Notes: generated by a model not told the origin, from the sequence alone. Positions 9,092-18,167 are shown, counted from the first letter of the stretch. The stretch: 64,000 nucleotides of DNA from Pedobacter cryoconitis (GCF_003259615.1 NZ_QLLR01000009.1:1-64000); one strand, 5' to 3'. A program made the numbers and translations.

Positions 9092-9637
9092 TTATTTTTC
9101 GCTATTCAGCAGCTTTAAAAATAACTGCTCCGTTTCATGGAAATGGGGTGTCAAACGGATCCCATTATCTTTAGCTTTGATCACATTAATAATCTTGTTG
9201 AACTCATCTATCCCGTACATAGAAAGCCTCATACTAATTTTTTTGATTTTAGTGTTCGTATCATTCAGGTATCTAAAGTCAATAATCAGATCCCAATCTT
9301 TTGTTGTAACGTGCTCTCGCATATCTACAACAATTACCAGGTTCCAGTCTATAACTAATGTTTGACAATTGAATAATCTTGGGCTGCTGGTTTCAATCTG
9401 TTTATCATCAATAATCGTATGAATACGGCGTTTAGTACCCCGCCAGAATATAAAGCACATCATATAACATAAAAGTACATTGATGCAGAAAATGATCAGT
9501 AAATCCCATGTGGCATGAATAAGTTGTGCACTGATTACATCATAAATGACAACTGTACCACCAACAAAGAACGAGAGACTAATGATACGAAAAATCCATT
9601 TTTGGAAATCTGGTAAAACGTAAGAAAATGTAAACAC
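9092..9637 (-). CDS. Two-TM membrane protein of unknown function
   Basis: A 181-residue protein with two hydrophobic segments, at about residues 16-33 (IISLSFFVGGTVVIYDVI) and 43-65 (WDLLIIFCINVLLCYMMCFIFW). A polar ~115-residue cytoplasmic-type domain follows, looking like a PH-like or beta-sandwich fold. No named family recognised. Its upstream region carries the best example of the shared operator-promoter module (9774-9837), placing it in the predicted AraC-linked regulon. A long leader of ~130 bases is implied. Confidence 0.65.
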   Translation of the reverse strand: MFTFSYVLPDFQKWIFRIISLSFFVGGTVVIYDVISAQLIHATWDLLIIFCINVLLCYMMCFIFWRGTKRRIHTIIDDKQIETSSPRLFNCQTLVIDWNLVIVVDMREHVTTKDWDLIIDFRYLNDTNTKIKKISMRLSMYGIDEFNKIINVIKAKDNGIRLTPHFHETEQLFLKLLNSEK

Positions 9638-10062
9638 TGTATTTTTAAAATTTATGAAATGAATTGAAGGATTATCCTTCAGGTATATAATTGTTTAAAG
9701 TGTAAATTGTCATACTCTTCTTGACAATCCCATAATAGCAAGGGGCTTGTGTACTTTAAATATTACGATGCCACAAAGCTACATTGACCATTTACGGAAG
9801 GGTAACTTGATAAGACCAAATAATAGCATGATAAGACCATTTTGGAACAAAGGGCAAATTCTGTACTGAGATTAGTTTACAGTAGAAAATAGATTACTGA
9901 TTTATGTTTACCTGGTTTATTACATTTTCCTGTCCTTAGTTTATAATAGGAGTAAAAATGGCTGCTTTTTTGATTTTTTTGGTTGTCCCATACCCTCACT
10001 CGTTTAATTTAAAACAAGCATACAGGTTCTTTGTTAAAACCAATTATCCTAAAAATATATTT
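9638..10062. other. Intergenic region between divergent genes 9637(-) and 10063(+)
   Basis: 425 bases without a convincing gene. It contains the operator-promoter module at 9774-9837. An in-frame upstream extension of the CheB gene to 9958 has a hydrophobic, non-family sequence and is judged non-coding. Confidence 0.5.
9774..9837 (-). promoter_or_regulatory. Operator-promoter module for the gene starting at 9637 (best match)
   Basis: On the minus strand: GTCTTAT at 9837-9831, GTCTTAT at 9816-9810 (21-bp period), then after 28 bases an exact -7 box TAGCTTTG at 9781-9774. The flanking G after each repeat core is also shared (TGGTCTTATCA twice). Spacing is the same as at 538, 36175 and 40798. 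Confidence 0.7.
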
Positions 10063-10635
10063 ATGACAAATTCATTTTTCATAGTCGGAATAGGTGCTTC
10101 TGCTGGAGGCGTTCCCGCTTTAACTGAGTTTTTTGACCACTTACCATATAAAATGAAAAGTTCTTATGTAGTGGCGACTCATCTTATGCGTGATCGTCAG
10201 AGTTTATTAGATCAGATTCTTAAGAAACATACTAAACTTCCAGTAATTAGATTGGAGAAGGACACGAAATTAGAGATGGGAAAAATCTATGTAATCATTG
10301 AAGACACCACAGTCACTGTAAAAGATGGATTACTGAAAGTAGAAAAAAGAGACGACAAAGTTGTTAATTCTTGTGTGGATATTTTATTTGAATCTCTTGC
10401 CATAGAGCTTCGGGAAATAGGAATTGGTATAATCTTGTCAGGTGGAGGTAACGATGGATTAAAGGGGGCAAAAAAAATTAAAGAAATGGGTGGAAAGGTT
10501 CTGGTACAAAACCCCGATTCGGCGAAAATTCCATGGATGCCAATGTCAGTTATTGAAGGCGATCACCCAATAATTGTAGAAACGCCGGCAAAAATAGCTC
10601 AACATTTAGTCAGATTATGCAAATTATCTGAATAG
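10063..10635 (+). CDS. cheB: Stand-alone CheB-type methylesterase domain
   Basis: About 190 residues from the ATG at 10063, covering only the CheB_methylest domain. CheB removes methyl groups from glutamate methyl esters on chemoreceptors. Catalytic features are visible: the Ser in IGASAGG, the His in VATHLMRD and the Asp in LSGGGNDG. The usual N-terminal receiver domain is absent, and no CheR, CheA or receptor gene is in the window. In Bacteroidota such orphan CheB domains often sit near PAS/GAF sensor kinases; here it is convergent with two GAF-PAS proteins, so a role in non-chemotaxis signalling is possible (inference). Confidence 0.85.
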   Translation: MTNSFFIVGIGASAGGVPALTEFFDHLPYKMKSSYVVATHLMRDRQSLLDQILKKHTKLPVIRLEKDTKLEMGKIYVIIEDTTVTVKDGLLKVEKRDDKVVNSCVDILFESLAIELREIGIGIILSGGGNDGLKGAKKIKEMGGKVLVQNPDSAKIPWMPMSVIEGDHPIIVETPAKIAQHLVRLCKLSE

Positions 10636-10689
10636 TTAAGGGTGTATTTATCAAAACCATCATTGATTTGAGCTTAAAAATTAAAATCT

Positions 10690-11796
10690 TCAATAGCCTG
10701 TTTTTTCAGTGTTTTTAACTGTAAAATTTACGATTTCAATTATGCTGTCATCTATCTCATTTACGCTGTTTTTGATCACTTTTAACAAAGGATAATTCTC
10801 ATCGTATCCATCCATTTCCATCAGATTAAGCATGCCTTTGATCGTTGCTACGGGTCTGCGAAATTCGTGAGACTGTATAAATGCAATACGGGAAAGTTTA
10901 CGTTGCTGAGCTAAAGCGGTCTGCTGAGAGGCTATTCTTTTGGAAATATCGATGGAATTATAAGATATGCCGATAATTTCACCATCATTGTTTCTAGCTG
11001 GATCATAACTGTCTATAAACCAACTGGAGAATACTCCATAATTGTGTAAAAGTTCCAGTCTGATACTTTCTCCTGATAGCGTAATACCACAATTATTAAT
11101 AAAGTCAGCCATATAATTAGAATCAATGAACTGCATAATATTCATTCCTGGGTTTAATTCAACACCATAAGCTTTCTTGATCAATAGTTTAACTGCTTTA
11201 TTACAGCAAATTATGTTCAAATCCCTATCCAGCAATAAGTGGTTGCTTGTGGTGCTTTCAAAAAATGAATTCATTTTCAGTTCAAGCTTTTTGGCATTCA
11301 AATATTGTTCCTTTAGAAAGTGAAGATTGCTTTCAAAATCTAATAACTGGATGACCTGTTTGGCCAGGTTTTGCAGCATTTTTGTTTGGATTTCGGTGAG
11401 TTGTCCTGGTTTTCGGTCAAAAACGCATAAACTTCCCAGTGTTTGTCCGTCATTGGTAGTTAGCGGTGCGCCTGCATAAAAGCGGATACCGGCCTCACGT
11501 GTTACCGCATCATAATCTTTAAGATTAGCATCCAATTGCGCATCTGGAACAATTATTATAGCCTTACTTTCTACTACGAAATGACAAAAGGATTGATCCC
11601 TGCCAGAGTTGGGTACAAACCTATCATTAAATAAAATATATTCTGTATCCTGGCCTATTAGCGTGATTAAGGCATTTGGTACGTCGCAAATATCTGCAGC
11701 TAACTGGGCGATTTCTTTAAATTCTTCCTGTTTATCAACCTTAACCTTTAGAAATCGATTTACCGCCTCCAGCCGTTTTAACTCATTATATGGCAT
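10690..11796 (-). CDS. GAF-PAS sensor ending in a kinase dimerisation region, no ATPase domain
   Basis: 368 residues. A GAF domain spans about residues 20-165 (AADICDVPNALITLIG, IRFYAGAPL, LGSLCVFD), then a PAS-like domain at about 190-290 ending in GISYNSIDISKRI. A short helical pair with the HisKA H-box IQSHEFRRPVATIKG (His at about residue 315) follows. The protein stops where the HATPase domain would begin, so it cannot autophosphorylate alone. The neighbour at 11886 is a paralogue. It may sense a ligand and act by dimerising, accept phosphate from a partner, or be a decayed kinase. The clean stop and intact domains argue against simple decay. Confidence 0.8.
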   Translation of the reverse strand: MPYNELKRLEAVNRFLKVKVDKQEEFKEIAQLAADICDVPNALITLIGQDTEYILFNDRFVPNSGRDQSFCHFVVESKAIIIVPDAQLDANLKDYDAVTREAGIRFYAGAPLTTNDGQTLGSLCVFDRKPGQLTEIQTKMLQNLAKQVIQLLDFESNLHFLKEQYLNAKKLELKMNSFFESTTSNHLLLDRDLNIICCNKAVKLLIKKAYGVELNPGMNIMQFIDSNYMADFINNCGITLSGESIRLELLHNYGVFSSWFIDSYDPARNNDGEIIGISYNSIDISKRIASQQTALAQQRKLSRIAFIQSHEFRRPVATIKGMLNLMEMDGYDENYPLLKVIKNSVNEIDDSIIEIVNFTVKNTEKTGY

Positions 11797-11885
11797 GTGA
11801 AATGTAGTTTAACTAATAACAATTTAACCTATAGAAGAGTTTAATGAAGGTATATTCTCAACATTTCGTTCCTCTGATAAAATGA

Positions 11886-12950
11886 TTAAACTCCCCTTGT
11901 TAAAAGTTCATCACATGCCTTTTCCAGTAGTTTAAACTCCATGACACCATCCGGGTAACCTTGCTGTTTCATAGCAGCCATTGTACCTTTGATCACTTCA
12001 AGAGGATGATGTAAGTCAGCTGAGAGAATACGATCGATCTGACGAAGAGATTCTCCTTGTTCTACCACCATTTTTTCATCCCTTACCATTTGTGTAATGT
12101 CAGTTGCACTATAAGTAACACCTACAATGGCCCCTATTGAATCAAAAGCAGGTTCGAAAATAAGATGCCATGGGTTACTCCCTTTTGGCGATTCCATGAT
12201 GACTTCAATACTAACATTTTCTCTCATTAATGCGCGTTTACAATTCCTGATGAATTCATCAACAAACCCAGGTTCAATATAATCATTCACCTCCATGCCT
12301 TCTGCAATTGTTAGCTGATAGTTGTTCCTGAGTAAATTGACCATGGTATTGTTAAAAGAAAGCACACGAAGGTCAGTGTCCAGCAGCAAATGGCAGCAAC
12401 CTGAACTTTCAAAGAAAGAGCGAAGCTTAATTTCTTCTACACGTGAAAAGTCATATTGTTCTTTCAATAGCTGAAGGCTGGCATCAAATTCCAGCAAGCG
12501 GGTAACTTGCCTGGCAAGCCGGTGCAGCATCTTTTGCTCAATGATTGTCAGGGTTTTAGGAGCTATACCGTAGACGCACAAAGTACCTATATTATAATCA
12601 TCGTAAGTTGTTAGCGGTGACCCTGCATAAAACCGGAGGTGGGGCTTGTAAACTACAGATGGGTTATTCTTCACACGCTCATCCACCAGTGTATCAGGAA
12701 TAATTAACAATTCTTTTTGCATAACGGTATGTCTGCAAAAATTGTCATTAAAAGAAACCTCGCTATGATCAGTACCTGCTTTGAATTTGATATGCTGCGT
12801 CTCATTATCCATAAATGTAATCATTGCTATCGGTACATTACATATATTGGCTGCCAACTCAACTATTTGCTGCAGCTCGTCCTCTCTATCAATCTTCATG
12901 TGCAAAAAACGGTTTACTGTATTCACCATTTTTAATGGGCTATCTGACAT
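11886..12950 (-). CDS. GAF-PAS protein with degenerate dimerisation helix, paralogue of 10690
   Basis: 354 residues with the same order as its neighbour: GAF (about 20-165; AANICNVPIAMITFMD, LRFYAGSPLTTYD, IGTLCVYG), PAS (about 190-290; IVGVTYSATDITQM) and a short C-terminal helical region. The H-box position reads ILSADLHHPLEVIKG. The Ala where the phospho-acceptor His is expected makes canonical phosphorylation unlikely, although the next His-His pair could be argued. No HATPase domain. It probably precedes 10690 in one transcript (89-base gap). Probably a ligand-binding partner or regulator. Confidence 0.75.
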   Translation of the reverse strand: MSDSPLKMVNTVNRFLHMKIDREDELQQIVELAANICNVPIAMITFMDNETQHIKFKAGTDHSEVSFNDNFCRHTVMQKELLIIPDTLVDERVKNNPSVVYKPHLRFYAGSPLTTYDDYNIGTLCVYGIAPKTLTIIEQKMLHRLARQVTRLLEFDASLQLLKEQYDFSRVEEIKLRSFFESSGCCHLLLDTDLRVLSFNNTMVNLLRNNYQLTIAEGMEVNDYIEPGFVDEFIRNCKRALMRENVSIEVIMESPKGSNPWHLIFEPAFDSIGAIVGVTYSATDITQMVRDEKMVVEQGESLRQIDRILSADLHHPLEVIKGTMAAMKQQGYPDGVMEFKLLEKACDELLTRGV

Positions 12951-13175
12951 ATCTTAATTCCTATTTAATAATAATGAATAAACCCAAAGCAAGGTTTACC
13001 AAATGTAGAAGTAAAGGCAAAAATTTTATTACCCCTACGTAAACGCACTCTAAGCGGTTCTTAGCAAACACCATACCGAATAAGATCAATATTGATGCAA
13101 ATAAAGAAGAAGAGGAACAATAGGCATTACACCGAATAGGAATAAAATAGGATCTTAAAAAACTCAGCTCGAGTA

Positions 13176-13964
13176 TTAACTGTATAGGGAGTTTTTAAAT
13201 CTCTTAGCTAATAGGCCAGTTGCCTGATCAGGGTCAATTTCTCCAACAATTATACCAGCCCTCCCATAAACTTCATTGAGTACACAATTTCCAGAGGGGT
13301 CGATTAATGAGCTGGCTGATTCAGGGTAAAGAGATGAATAATTAACACTGGCAAAATAAATAGTATTTTCCAAAGCTCTCATCATCATTGCTTTTTCATA
13401 GTATGGATTGCTTTTATTGCCCCATTCCGTTAGCTTTACTCCATTCGTATTACTTCCAGAAAAGTGAGGATGAAAAACGATCTGGGCACCGTTTTGTGCC
13501 GCCCATCTTACTGATTCAGGATAACGAAATCCTTCATGGCATATAGTTATACCAAATTTGACACCTTTAATCTCAAATATAGATCTCTCTGTACCTGGAA
13601 TCCAGATAGTGTCTTCTGAAGGATCTAATTGGTTTTTAGTTTGATAACCTAATATTTCACCGTTTTCGGAAACCACATAAGCGAGGTTGACAAGTTGTTT
13701 ATCGATGTACCAATCCATAGGAACAATAATTGCGATTGAGTTTTCAGCCGCAATTCTGCACACTTCGTTTAATGCGGCCTCCAGGTTTTCGCTAGTCTGG
13801 TCTGATTTTGAATAGCCCATTCCTGGGTATCCCGGAAGATAAGATTCTGGAAAACAGATAATTTCAGCATTAATATCAATAGCCTCTATCACCATCTTCT
13901 CAAGTGTCTGTAAACCATCATTGATATTTTTTGGAAACTGAGGGGATGCTAAAGCTATTTTCAT
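13176..13964 (-). CDS. Carbon-nitrogen hydrolase (nitrilase superfamily amidase)
   Basis: 262 residues covering the whole CN_hydrolase domain. The catalytic Glu-Lys-Cys triad is visible: Glu in CFPESYLPGYPG, Lys in GYQTKNQLDPSED and Cys in FGITICHEGFRYPE. Superfamily members hydrolyse nitriles or amides, or transfer acyl groups, by a thioester intermediate; the substrate here cannot be told. No signal peptide, so cytoplasmic. It stands alone: no partner gene on the same strand is close. Confidence 0.85.
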   Translation of the reverse strand: MKIALASPQFPKNINDGLQTLEKMVIEAIDINAEIICFPESYLPGYPGMGYSKSDQTSENLEAALNEVCRIAAENSIAIIVPMDWYIDKQLVNLAYVVSENGEILGYQTKNQLDPSEDTIWIPGTERSIFEIKGVKFGITICHEGFRYPESVRWAAQNGAQIVFHPHFSGSNTNGVKLTEWGNKSNPYYEKAMMMRALENTIYFASVNYSSLYPESASSLIDPSGNCVLNEVYGRAGIIVGEIDPDQATGLLAKRFKNSLYS

Positions 13965-14172
13965 AAAATAAAGGTATTATAAAAAAGCTTCTCAAACACA
14001 ACAATATTCGTAAAGCTAGTCTCATCCTCTATAATAATAAAGCAACTCCTTTAGTATTTTCTGGACGCTGGACTTAGGAAATGAAGCAAAAAGCATTAGC
14101 TCTGGATGCGGAAAACTATTCTTGCTGAGAGTCTGGAATCAAAGATTATCTGTATATATGGCTTGGGCATTA

Positions 14173-14217
14173 GTTAATGCTTAATCATTTTCGACACAAA
14201 TAACCATATATCTTTCC
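14173..14217 (-). pseudogene. 45-bp relic of a RibD-C/dihydrofolate-reductase-like gene
   Basis: Positions 14173-14197 match 22711-22735 at 24 of 25 bases (the stop end of the gene at 22719). The adjacent 14198-14217 match 22917-22936 exactly (an internal segment of the same gene). The two pieces are fused here with ~180 bases missing and out of frame. This is a decayed partial copy in the same orientation. Confidence 0.6.
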
Positions 14218-14244
14218 TTAATGAGGCAGTATCTAATAAACTGT

Positions 14245-14529
14245 TTAAATGGGATTCTCACATGCTGTAAGGGTTGTAGTCAACGCACTGGTAAATCGAA
14301 AAACATAACTTGTTTCGTTCATTCCACCAATGGTACTATGAAATATGCCTCTAATATGTTTTCCAGGCATGCTGCTTTTACGAAAATTCTCTGATGCCTT
14401 TTTGGTTTCCACTGATTGTTTCATTGTGCCTGGCACAGGTCTTTTTGAAACAACCTGTACCCCATCTACCACTTTAAAAATGAAATCGCCCAGGATTCCC
14501 TTTAAAAATTTACCGTCGAAAATTGCCAT
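14245..14529 (-). CDS. Small hypothetical protein, possibly truncated
   Basis: About 94 residues from the ATG at 14529 (MAIFDGKFLKGILGD). An ATG at 14550 is also in frame. It resembles a short Bacteroidota hypothetical family that starts with FDG-type strands and a KKASENF segment. That impression is from memory, and no function is known. The protein ends abruptly in LTACENPI next to the gene relic at 14173-14217, so the 3' end may have been lost or replaced. Confidence 0.45.
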   Translation of the reverse strand: MAIFDGKFLKGILGDFIFKVVDGVQVVSKRPVPGTMKQSVETKKASENFRKSSMPGKHIRGIFHSTIGGMNETSYVFRFTSALTTTLTACENPI

Positions 14530-14550
14530 AAATATTTGCTTTTTTATCAA

Positions 14551-15000
14551 TGTAAAGCATTTGTGCTAAAGAGTATCATCCTAAGCAGGCAATGTCCATA
14601 ATTGTCCGCGGCTGTCTGCAATTGTCCGTAGTTGTCCATGTTCTGGTCAAAGGAAAAATTATAAGGTTCATCAGTCTTCAACTAATCATGCTTTGTTTGT
14701 GCCTGAGTAGTGGTCGATGTAAGACCAAGCTTAAAACAGCCTTTAACCATAGGTACTCCAAGTCTTTTCAACTAGTTGTTTTTACTTGGACTTGCCATGC
14801 ACTCACGTTACTCTAGCATTGCTCTTACCCTAACGAGTACTCGGGCAGTACTCAGGCAGTACCCGGATGTTGCAGGTCAGGATCAGGATGAATTATATCA
14901 AGTGAGCGGGTTTGAAAACTGGCTTTTCTATAGACAATTATAAAGACAAGATTGTGTAAATAGGTGAAGCCGGATCGCTTAAGGACTTTAGTTTCAAAAA
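14551..15000. other. Intergenic region with degenerate short repeats
   Basis: 450 bases without a supported gene. Positions 14586-14642 contain five tgtcc/tgtct units spaced 8-14 bases apart. Around 14838-14872 there are three imperfect copies of a gcagtacYcgg-type unit. A 74-codon open frame at 14592 is low-complexity and lacks a family, and is rejected as a gene. Confidence 0.4.
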
Positions 15001-15882
15001 CTAGACAGTTTCATAAATTACTGAATTTAGTTCTTTTCTATATTGCGAGGCAGTTTTACCAGTAAATTCTTTAAATAACTTGTTGAAATGACTAAAATTA
15101 TTAAATCCACTTTCATAACAAATATTTGCGATACTAGTTGATTTTTCAGCCAAAAGTTTTGAAGCATGTACAACACGGTACTCATTAACAAAAGCAGTAA
15201 ACGTTTTTTTGGTGATTTTTTTAAAGTATCTGCAGAAAGAAGGCACCGTCATACTTGCCATCGCAGCTACATTTTCTAAACTTATGGGTGTCTTGAAATT
15301 ATCTTTAACATAATTGAGGACCATATTAATTCTATCGTTATCCTGAACCTGTGTTTCGAGTGAAAAACCGGAAGCATTTAAAATTCTATAATCGGCAGAG
15401 TTTTGAAGTTCTTTTAAAACGGCTAATAGTGCTAACAGTCTTTCAAAAGGTAATAAACCCTCCATTTTCTCTATCTGTTTGCCAACAACTTTTTTGATTT
15501 CATTTCCAAAAGCAATCCCCCCTCTGGCCTTATCAAAAAGTTCCTGTATCCATTTTGTTTCTTGTAAACCCAGAAATCCTGCTCCAAGAAAATCTGGTTT
15601 CATCTGGATGACCGTTTCATTCTTGTTCCCGGTATTGTAATCAGTAAAGCCACAATGTGGGAGATTGCTTCCAATTAATATTAAGTCTCCATCGGTATAG
15701 TAAGATATATGACTCCCAATTTGTCTTTTTCCAGCTCCGCCATTTACAAAAACCATTTCGATTTCCTGGTGGTAATGCCATACATGGGCCTTGTTATTGG
15801 AATTCATTAAATATTTAGAATAATAGAAAGAACTTCCAAAAGAAGACTCAACTACCTCGTATCCAGGCTTTATTGCTTTCAT
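15001..15882 (-). CDS. AraC-family regulator with cupin sensor domain
   Basis: 293 residues. The N-terminal cupin-like domain (HVWHYHQEIEMVFVNGG, DGDLILIGSNLPH) probably binds a small ligand. Two HTH motifs at about 190-290 form the AraC domain (SLENVAAMASMTVPSFCRYFKK, then FNNFSHFNKLFKEFTGKTASQYR). No adjacent target gene on either side. A TATTTTTG box at 15909-15902 lies 19 bases upstream of the ATG. A 63-bp internal piece of this gene (15368-15430) is repeated at 28049-28111. Confidence 0.85.
   Translation of the reverse strand: MKAIKPGYEVVESSFGSSFYYSKYLMNSNNKAHVWHYHQEIEMVFVNGGAGKRQIGSHISYYTDGDLILIGSNLPHCGFTDYNTGNKNETVIQMKPDFLGAGFLGLQETKWIQELFDKARGGIAFGNEIKKVVGKQIEKMEGLLPFERLLALLAVLKELQNSADYRILNASGFSLETQVQDNDRINMVLNYVKDNFKTPISLENVAAMASMTVPSFCRYFKKITKKTFTAFVNEYRVVHASKLLAEKSTSIANICYESGFNNFSHFNKLFKEFTGKTASQYRKELNSVIYETV
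15368..15430. repeat. 63-bp segment also present at 28049-28111
   Basis: 62 of 63 bases are identical, in the same orientation. Here it is an internal part of the AraC gene; the other copy is outside any intact gene. Confidence 0.85.
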
Positions 15883-15901
15883 GTTTTTTCAATTACTAAA
15901 T

Positions 15902-15909
15902 CAAAAATA
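15902..15909 (-). promoter_or_regulatory. -7 box TATTTTTG for the AraC gene at 15882
   Basis: Exact TAnnTTTG match on the minus strand, 19 bases before the ATG. Confidence 0.4.
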
Positions 15910-16054
15910 TACTTTATTATGAGTTTTAACAAGGAAAAACGCATGTTAATGTTAATATAGCATAACTATCGGAAAATATGCAGTCAATTATACCAGCTCA
16001 TTGTCAATAACTTAGACCCATCAAATAATTACTCACTCTTCTAAAATTAATGAT

Positions 16055-16648
16055 ATGAAAAATCTACTCAAAATTAGCCTGATAGCTACCATCCTTTTTA
16101 CCAGTGTAAATACATATGCAAATAATGATGACCTTTCATTGAAAGTTAACAGTGCAGAAAGTAAAACCATTCGTCTTTCTATAAATGAGACGCAAGACAT
16201 GAAGGTAACCTTCTATGGCCTGAATGATGAAATCCTATATGAGAAAAAAGGTCATGAATTAAGCGGATCGAGCAAAACTTACGACTTAACTAATTTTCCT
16301 GATGGAAACTATATAATGAAAGTGGAAACAGGCTTAAAATCGGTTGAATATCAAATTAACATTGAAAATAATAAAGCCTCACTTTCTACAGCCTCAAATA
16401 AAGAAGCTTTTAAACCAGTGTTGACAAAGAAAGATGGAGTGATCACCCTTAATTTAGATTATACAAATAAGGCTCCGGTTGAAATTACGATTTTCGATGA
16501 ATTCAACAATCAACTTTACGCGGATAGTTATAAAGATTCGGCAAAATTGGTTAGAAAATTTAATGTTGACAATGCCCTTTCTACTAAATTAACTTTTGTT
16601 ATAACATCTAAAGATCAAGCGTTTAACAGTACGATAGATGTTAGATAA
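16055..16648 (+). CDS. Secreted protein of unknown function
   Basis: 197 residues with a signal peptide (MKNLLKISLIATILFTSVNTYA). The mature part looks like two beta-sandwich-like halves: ESKTIRLSINETQDMKVTFYG, GNYIMKVETGLKSVEYQINIE, then a related second half (KKDGVITLNLDYTNKAPVEITIFD). This pattern resembles repeats in secreted Bacteroidota proteins annotated only as hypothetical. Probably periplasmic. Followed by a strong bidirectional terminator. Confidence 0.7.
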   Translation: MKNLLKISLIATILFTSVNTYANNDDLSLKVNSAESKTIRLSINETQDMKVTFYGLNDEILYEKKGHELSGSSKTYDLTNFPDGNYIMKVETGLKSVEYQINIENNKASLSTASNKEAFKPVLTKKDGVITLNLDYTNKAPVEITIFDEFNNQLYADSYKDSAKLVRKFNVDNALSTKLTFVITSKDQAFNSTIDVR

Positions 16649-16690
16649 ATAGAATAATTTTTCTATTGGACTTATTTGGTTATCATCAAC

Positions 16691-16747
16691 AAACCATTTA
16701 ATTTAAATCTTCTGCCAGTTTAACTGACGATTTAAATTAAATGGTTT
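16691..16747. terminator. Bidirectional terminator, perfect 19-bp inverted repeat
   Basis: Arms 16691-16709 and 16729-16747 are perfectly complementary around a 19-base spacer, between the convergent genes ending at 16648 and 16776. The stem is AT-rich. Confidence 0.75.
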
Positions 16748-16775
16748 ATTTATTATTATTAGTTTGCACCTTCCG

Positions 16776-18167
16776 TTAAATTGATATTTTTTTTATCAAA
16801 TTGATTGCCCTGTTCCACTTTGGATATACCTCAATCGGCTTAATGTAATTAACAATCTCAAATTCCCAGGGAATTAATACCTCGATGTTGTTTAGTTTGG
16901 ATAGTTCCGGGATCCACAGCCTGATAAAATCCTGCGCCTTATATTTATTGGATTGATGTACCGGGTTAGTATACCAGATTTCAAAGGCCTGCATATGCCA
17001 GTTCATCCAATTTGAGCTGACATCATAATCGATTAGTTTTGATTCGAAATAAGCGGCACCCCAGGTCCAGTTTATTTTTAGATCATGCACCAGGTAGCTC
17101 GCGCAGTTTACCCTTCCACGATTACTCATATACCCTGTTTGATTTAGCTGGAGCATATGTGCGTCAATAAAAGGGATACCAGTATTCCCATGGCACCACC
17201 GTTCAAATTTTTCGGGATCATTTTCCCAGACAAGCTTTTTATTTTTAAAACCCTGAGTTGAAAAAATTGAAGTTCCAATCCGCATTCCCTTAAATGTAAA
17301 GTAATCCCTCCAAACCAATTCAAAAATCAGCCACCAGGTACTTTGATTTTTCCTGACCTTTTCTTCATATTCTTTTACCCTGCTATATATCTGCCGGGGG
17401 GAAATACAGCCCAGGGCCAGGTAGGGAGAAAATTTCGAACTATAATCCAATCCATCTGATTTATTCCTGCTCCACCTGTATCCTGTCAGAAGTTCAGATT
17501 TAAAGGTGTAATATTCCAATCGTTCCAGTGCTGCATCTTCTCCGCCTTCGAGAAAAGGGTGTGAATACTCATATTCGTCTTTACTAAATCCATAAGCTGA
17601 ATAAGAAGGAAATTCTATATTTTTTATATTATTTACGCCATTTAACCTGGTCGGAGTGCCTATAGTTTCTCTCGGACTTGATTTTTTAGCAACCGGTATT
17701 CTATAAGCCTTGCTTGTAAGGGGGATCTTAGAAATTTCAAAGGGAATATCATCTTTGTGATATAAGGTCTTACCCCACAGGAAATGAAATTCAATTTCCG
17801 GTAAGCCATCCATAATTTTCGAAACTAAATCCAGTTCGAAGGGTGCGTACTCCTGTTCTGCATAAATATCAGTAATCTCAAATTCTTTAACTAGCTGCGG
17901 TATTGTGAGCATTGCCGACTTTTCGCCGATAATTAAATGCCCGCCCAAATGCTGCAGATTTCCCCTCAGGTTAATAACGGATTGCTGCATAAATTTGAAC
18001 CGGATAATATCGGCTCTACGAGAACCATTAACTGACTGTTGATAGTCTTTTTCCTCAATGCAATAGCAGAAAACCAATTCGCTACATTCCTTTTGAGCCT
18101 TCAATAGAACCTCGTTATCGTGTAATCTCAAATCGTTTTTAAACCAAACCAAGCCCCGTTTTGCCAT
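16776..18167 (-). CDS. Cryptochrome/photolyase, CRY-DASH type
   Basis: 463 residues. The N-terminal photolyase Rossmann domain begins KRGLVWFKNDLRLHDNE. The C-terminal FAD-binding helical domain includes LTGYRWSRNKSDGLDYSSKFSPYLALGCIS (split here: TGYRW, SSKFSPYLALG), WWLIFELVWRDYF, GNTGIPFIDAHM and MSNRGRVNCASYLVHDL. These are typical of DASH cryptochromes, which bind FAD and a folate antenna and repair UV-induced pyrimidine dimers, mostly in single-stranded DNA. Single gene with its own upstream region. Distinguishing it from CPD photolyase class I is fairly but not fully certain. Confidence 0.88.
   Translation of the reverse strand: MAKRGLVWFKNDLRLHDNEVLLKAQKECSELVFCYCIEEKDYQQSVNGSRRADIIRFKFMQQSVINLRGNLQHLGGHLIIGEKSAMLTIPQLVKEFEITDIYAEQEYAPFELDLVSKIMDGLPEIEFHFLWGKTLYHKDDIPFEISKIPLTSKAYRIPVAKKSSPRETIGTPTRLNGVNNIKNIEFPSYSAYGFSKDEYEYSHPFLEGGEDAALERLEYYTFKSELLTGYRWSRNKSDGLDYSSKFSPYLALGCISPRQIYSRVKEYEEKVRKNQSTWWLIFELVWRDYFTFKGMRIGTSIFSTQGFKNKKLVWENDPEKFERWCHGNTGIPFIDAHMLQLNQTGYMSNRGRVNCASYLVHDLKINWTWGAAYFESKLIDYDVSSNWMNWHMQAFEIWYTNPVHQSNKYKAQDFIRLWIPELSKLNNIEVLIPWEFEIVNYIKPIEVYPKWNRAINLIKKISI

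Noticed and set aside
9958..10062. Longer start for the CheB gene
   Set aside because: The added 35 residues are hydrophobic and unlike any CheB; the family start matches the ATG at 10063.
14592..14816. Open frame of 74 codons
   Set aside because: Lies in repeat-rich intergenic DNA, with no family features and composition unlike the neighbouring genes.
14551..15000. CRISPR array in the repeat-like region
   Set aside because: Units are short and irregular, without constant repeats, unique spacers or cas genes.
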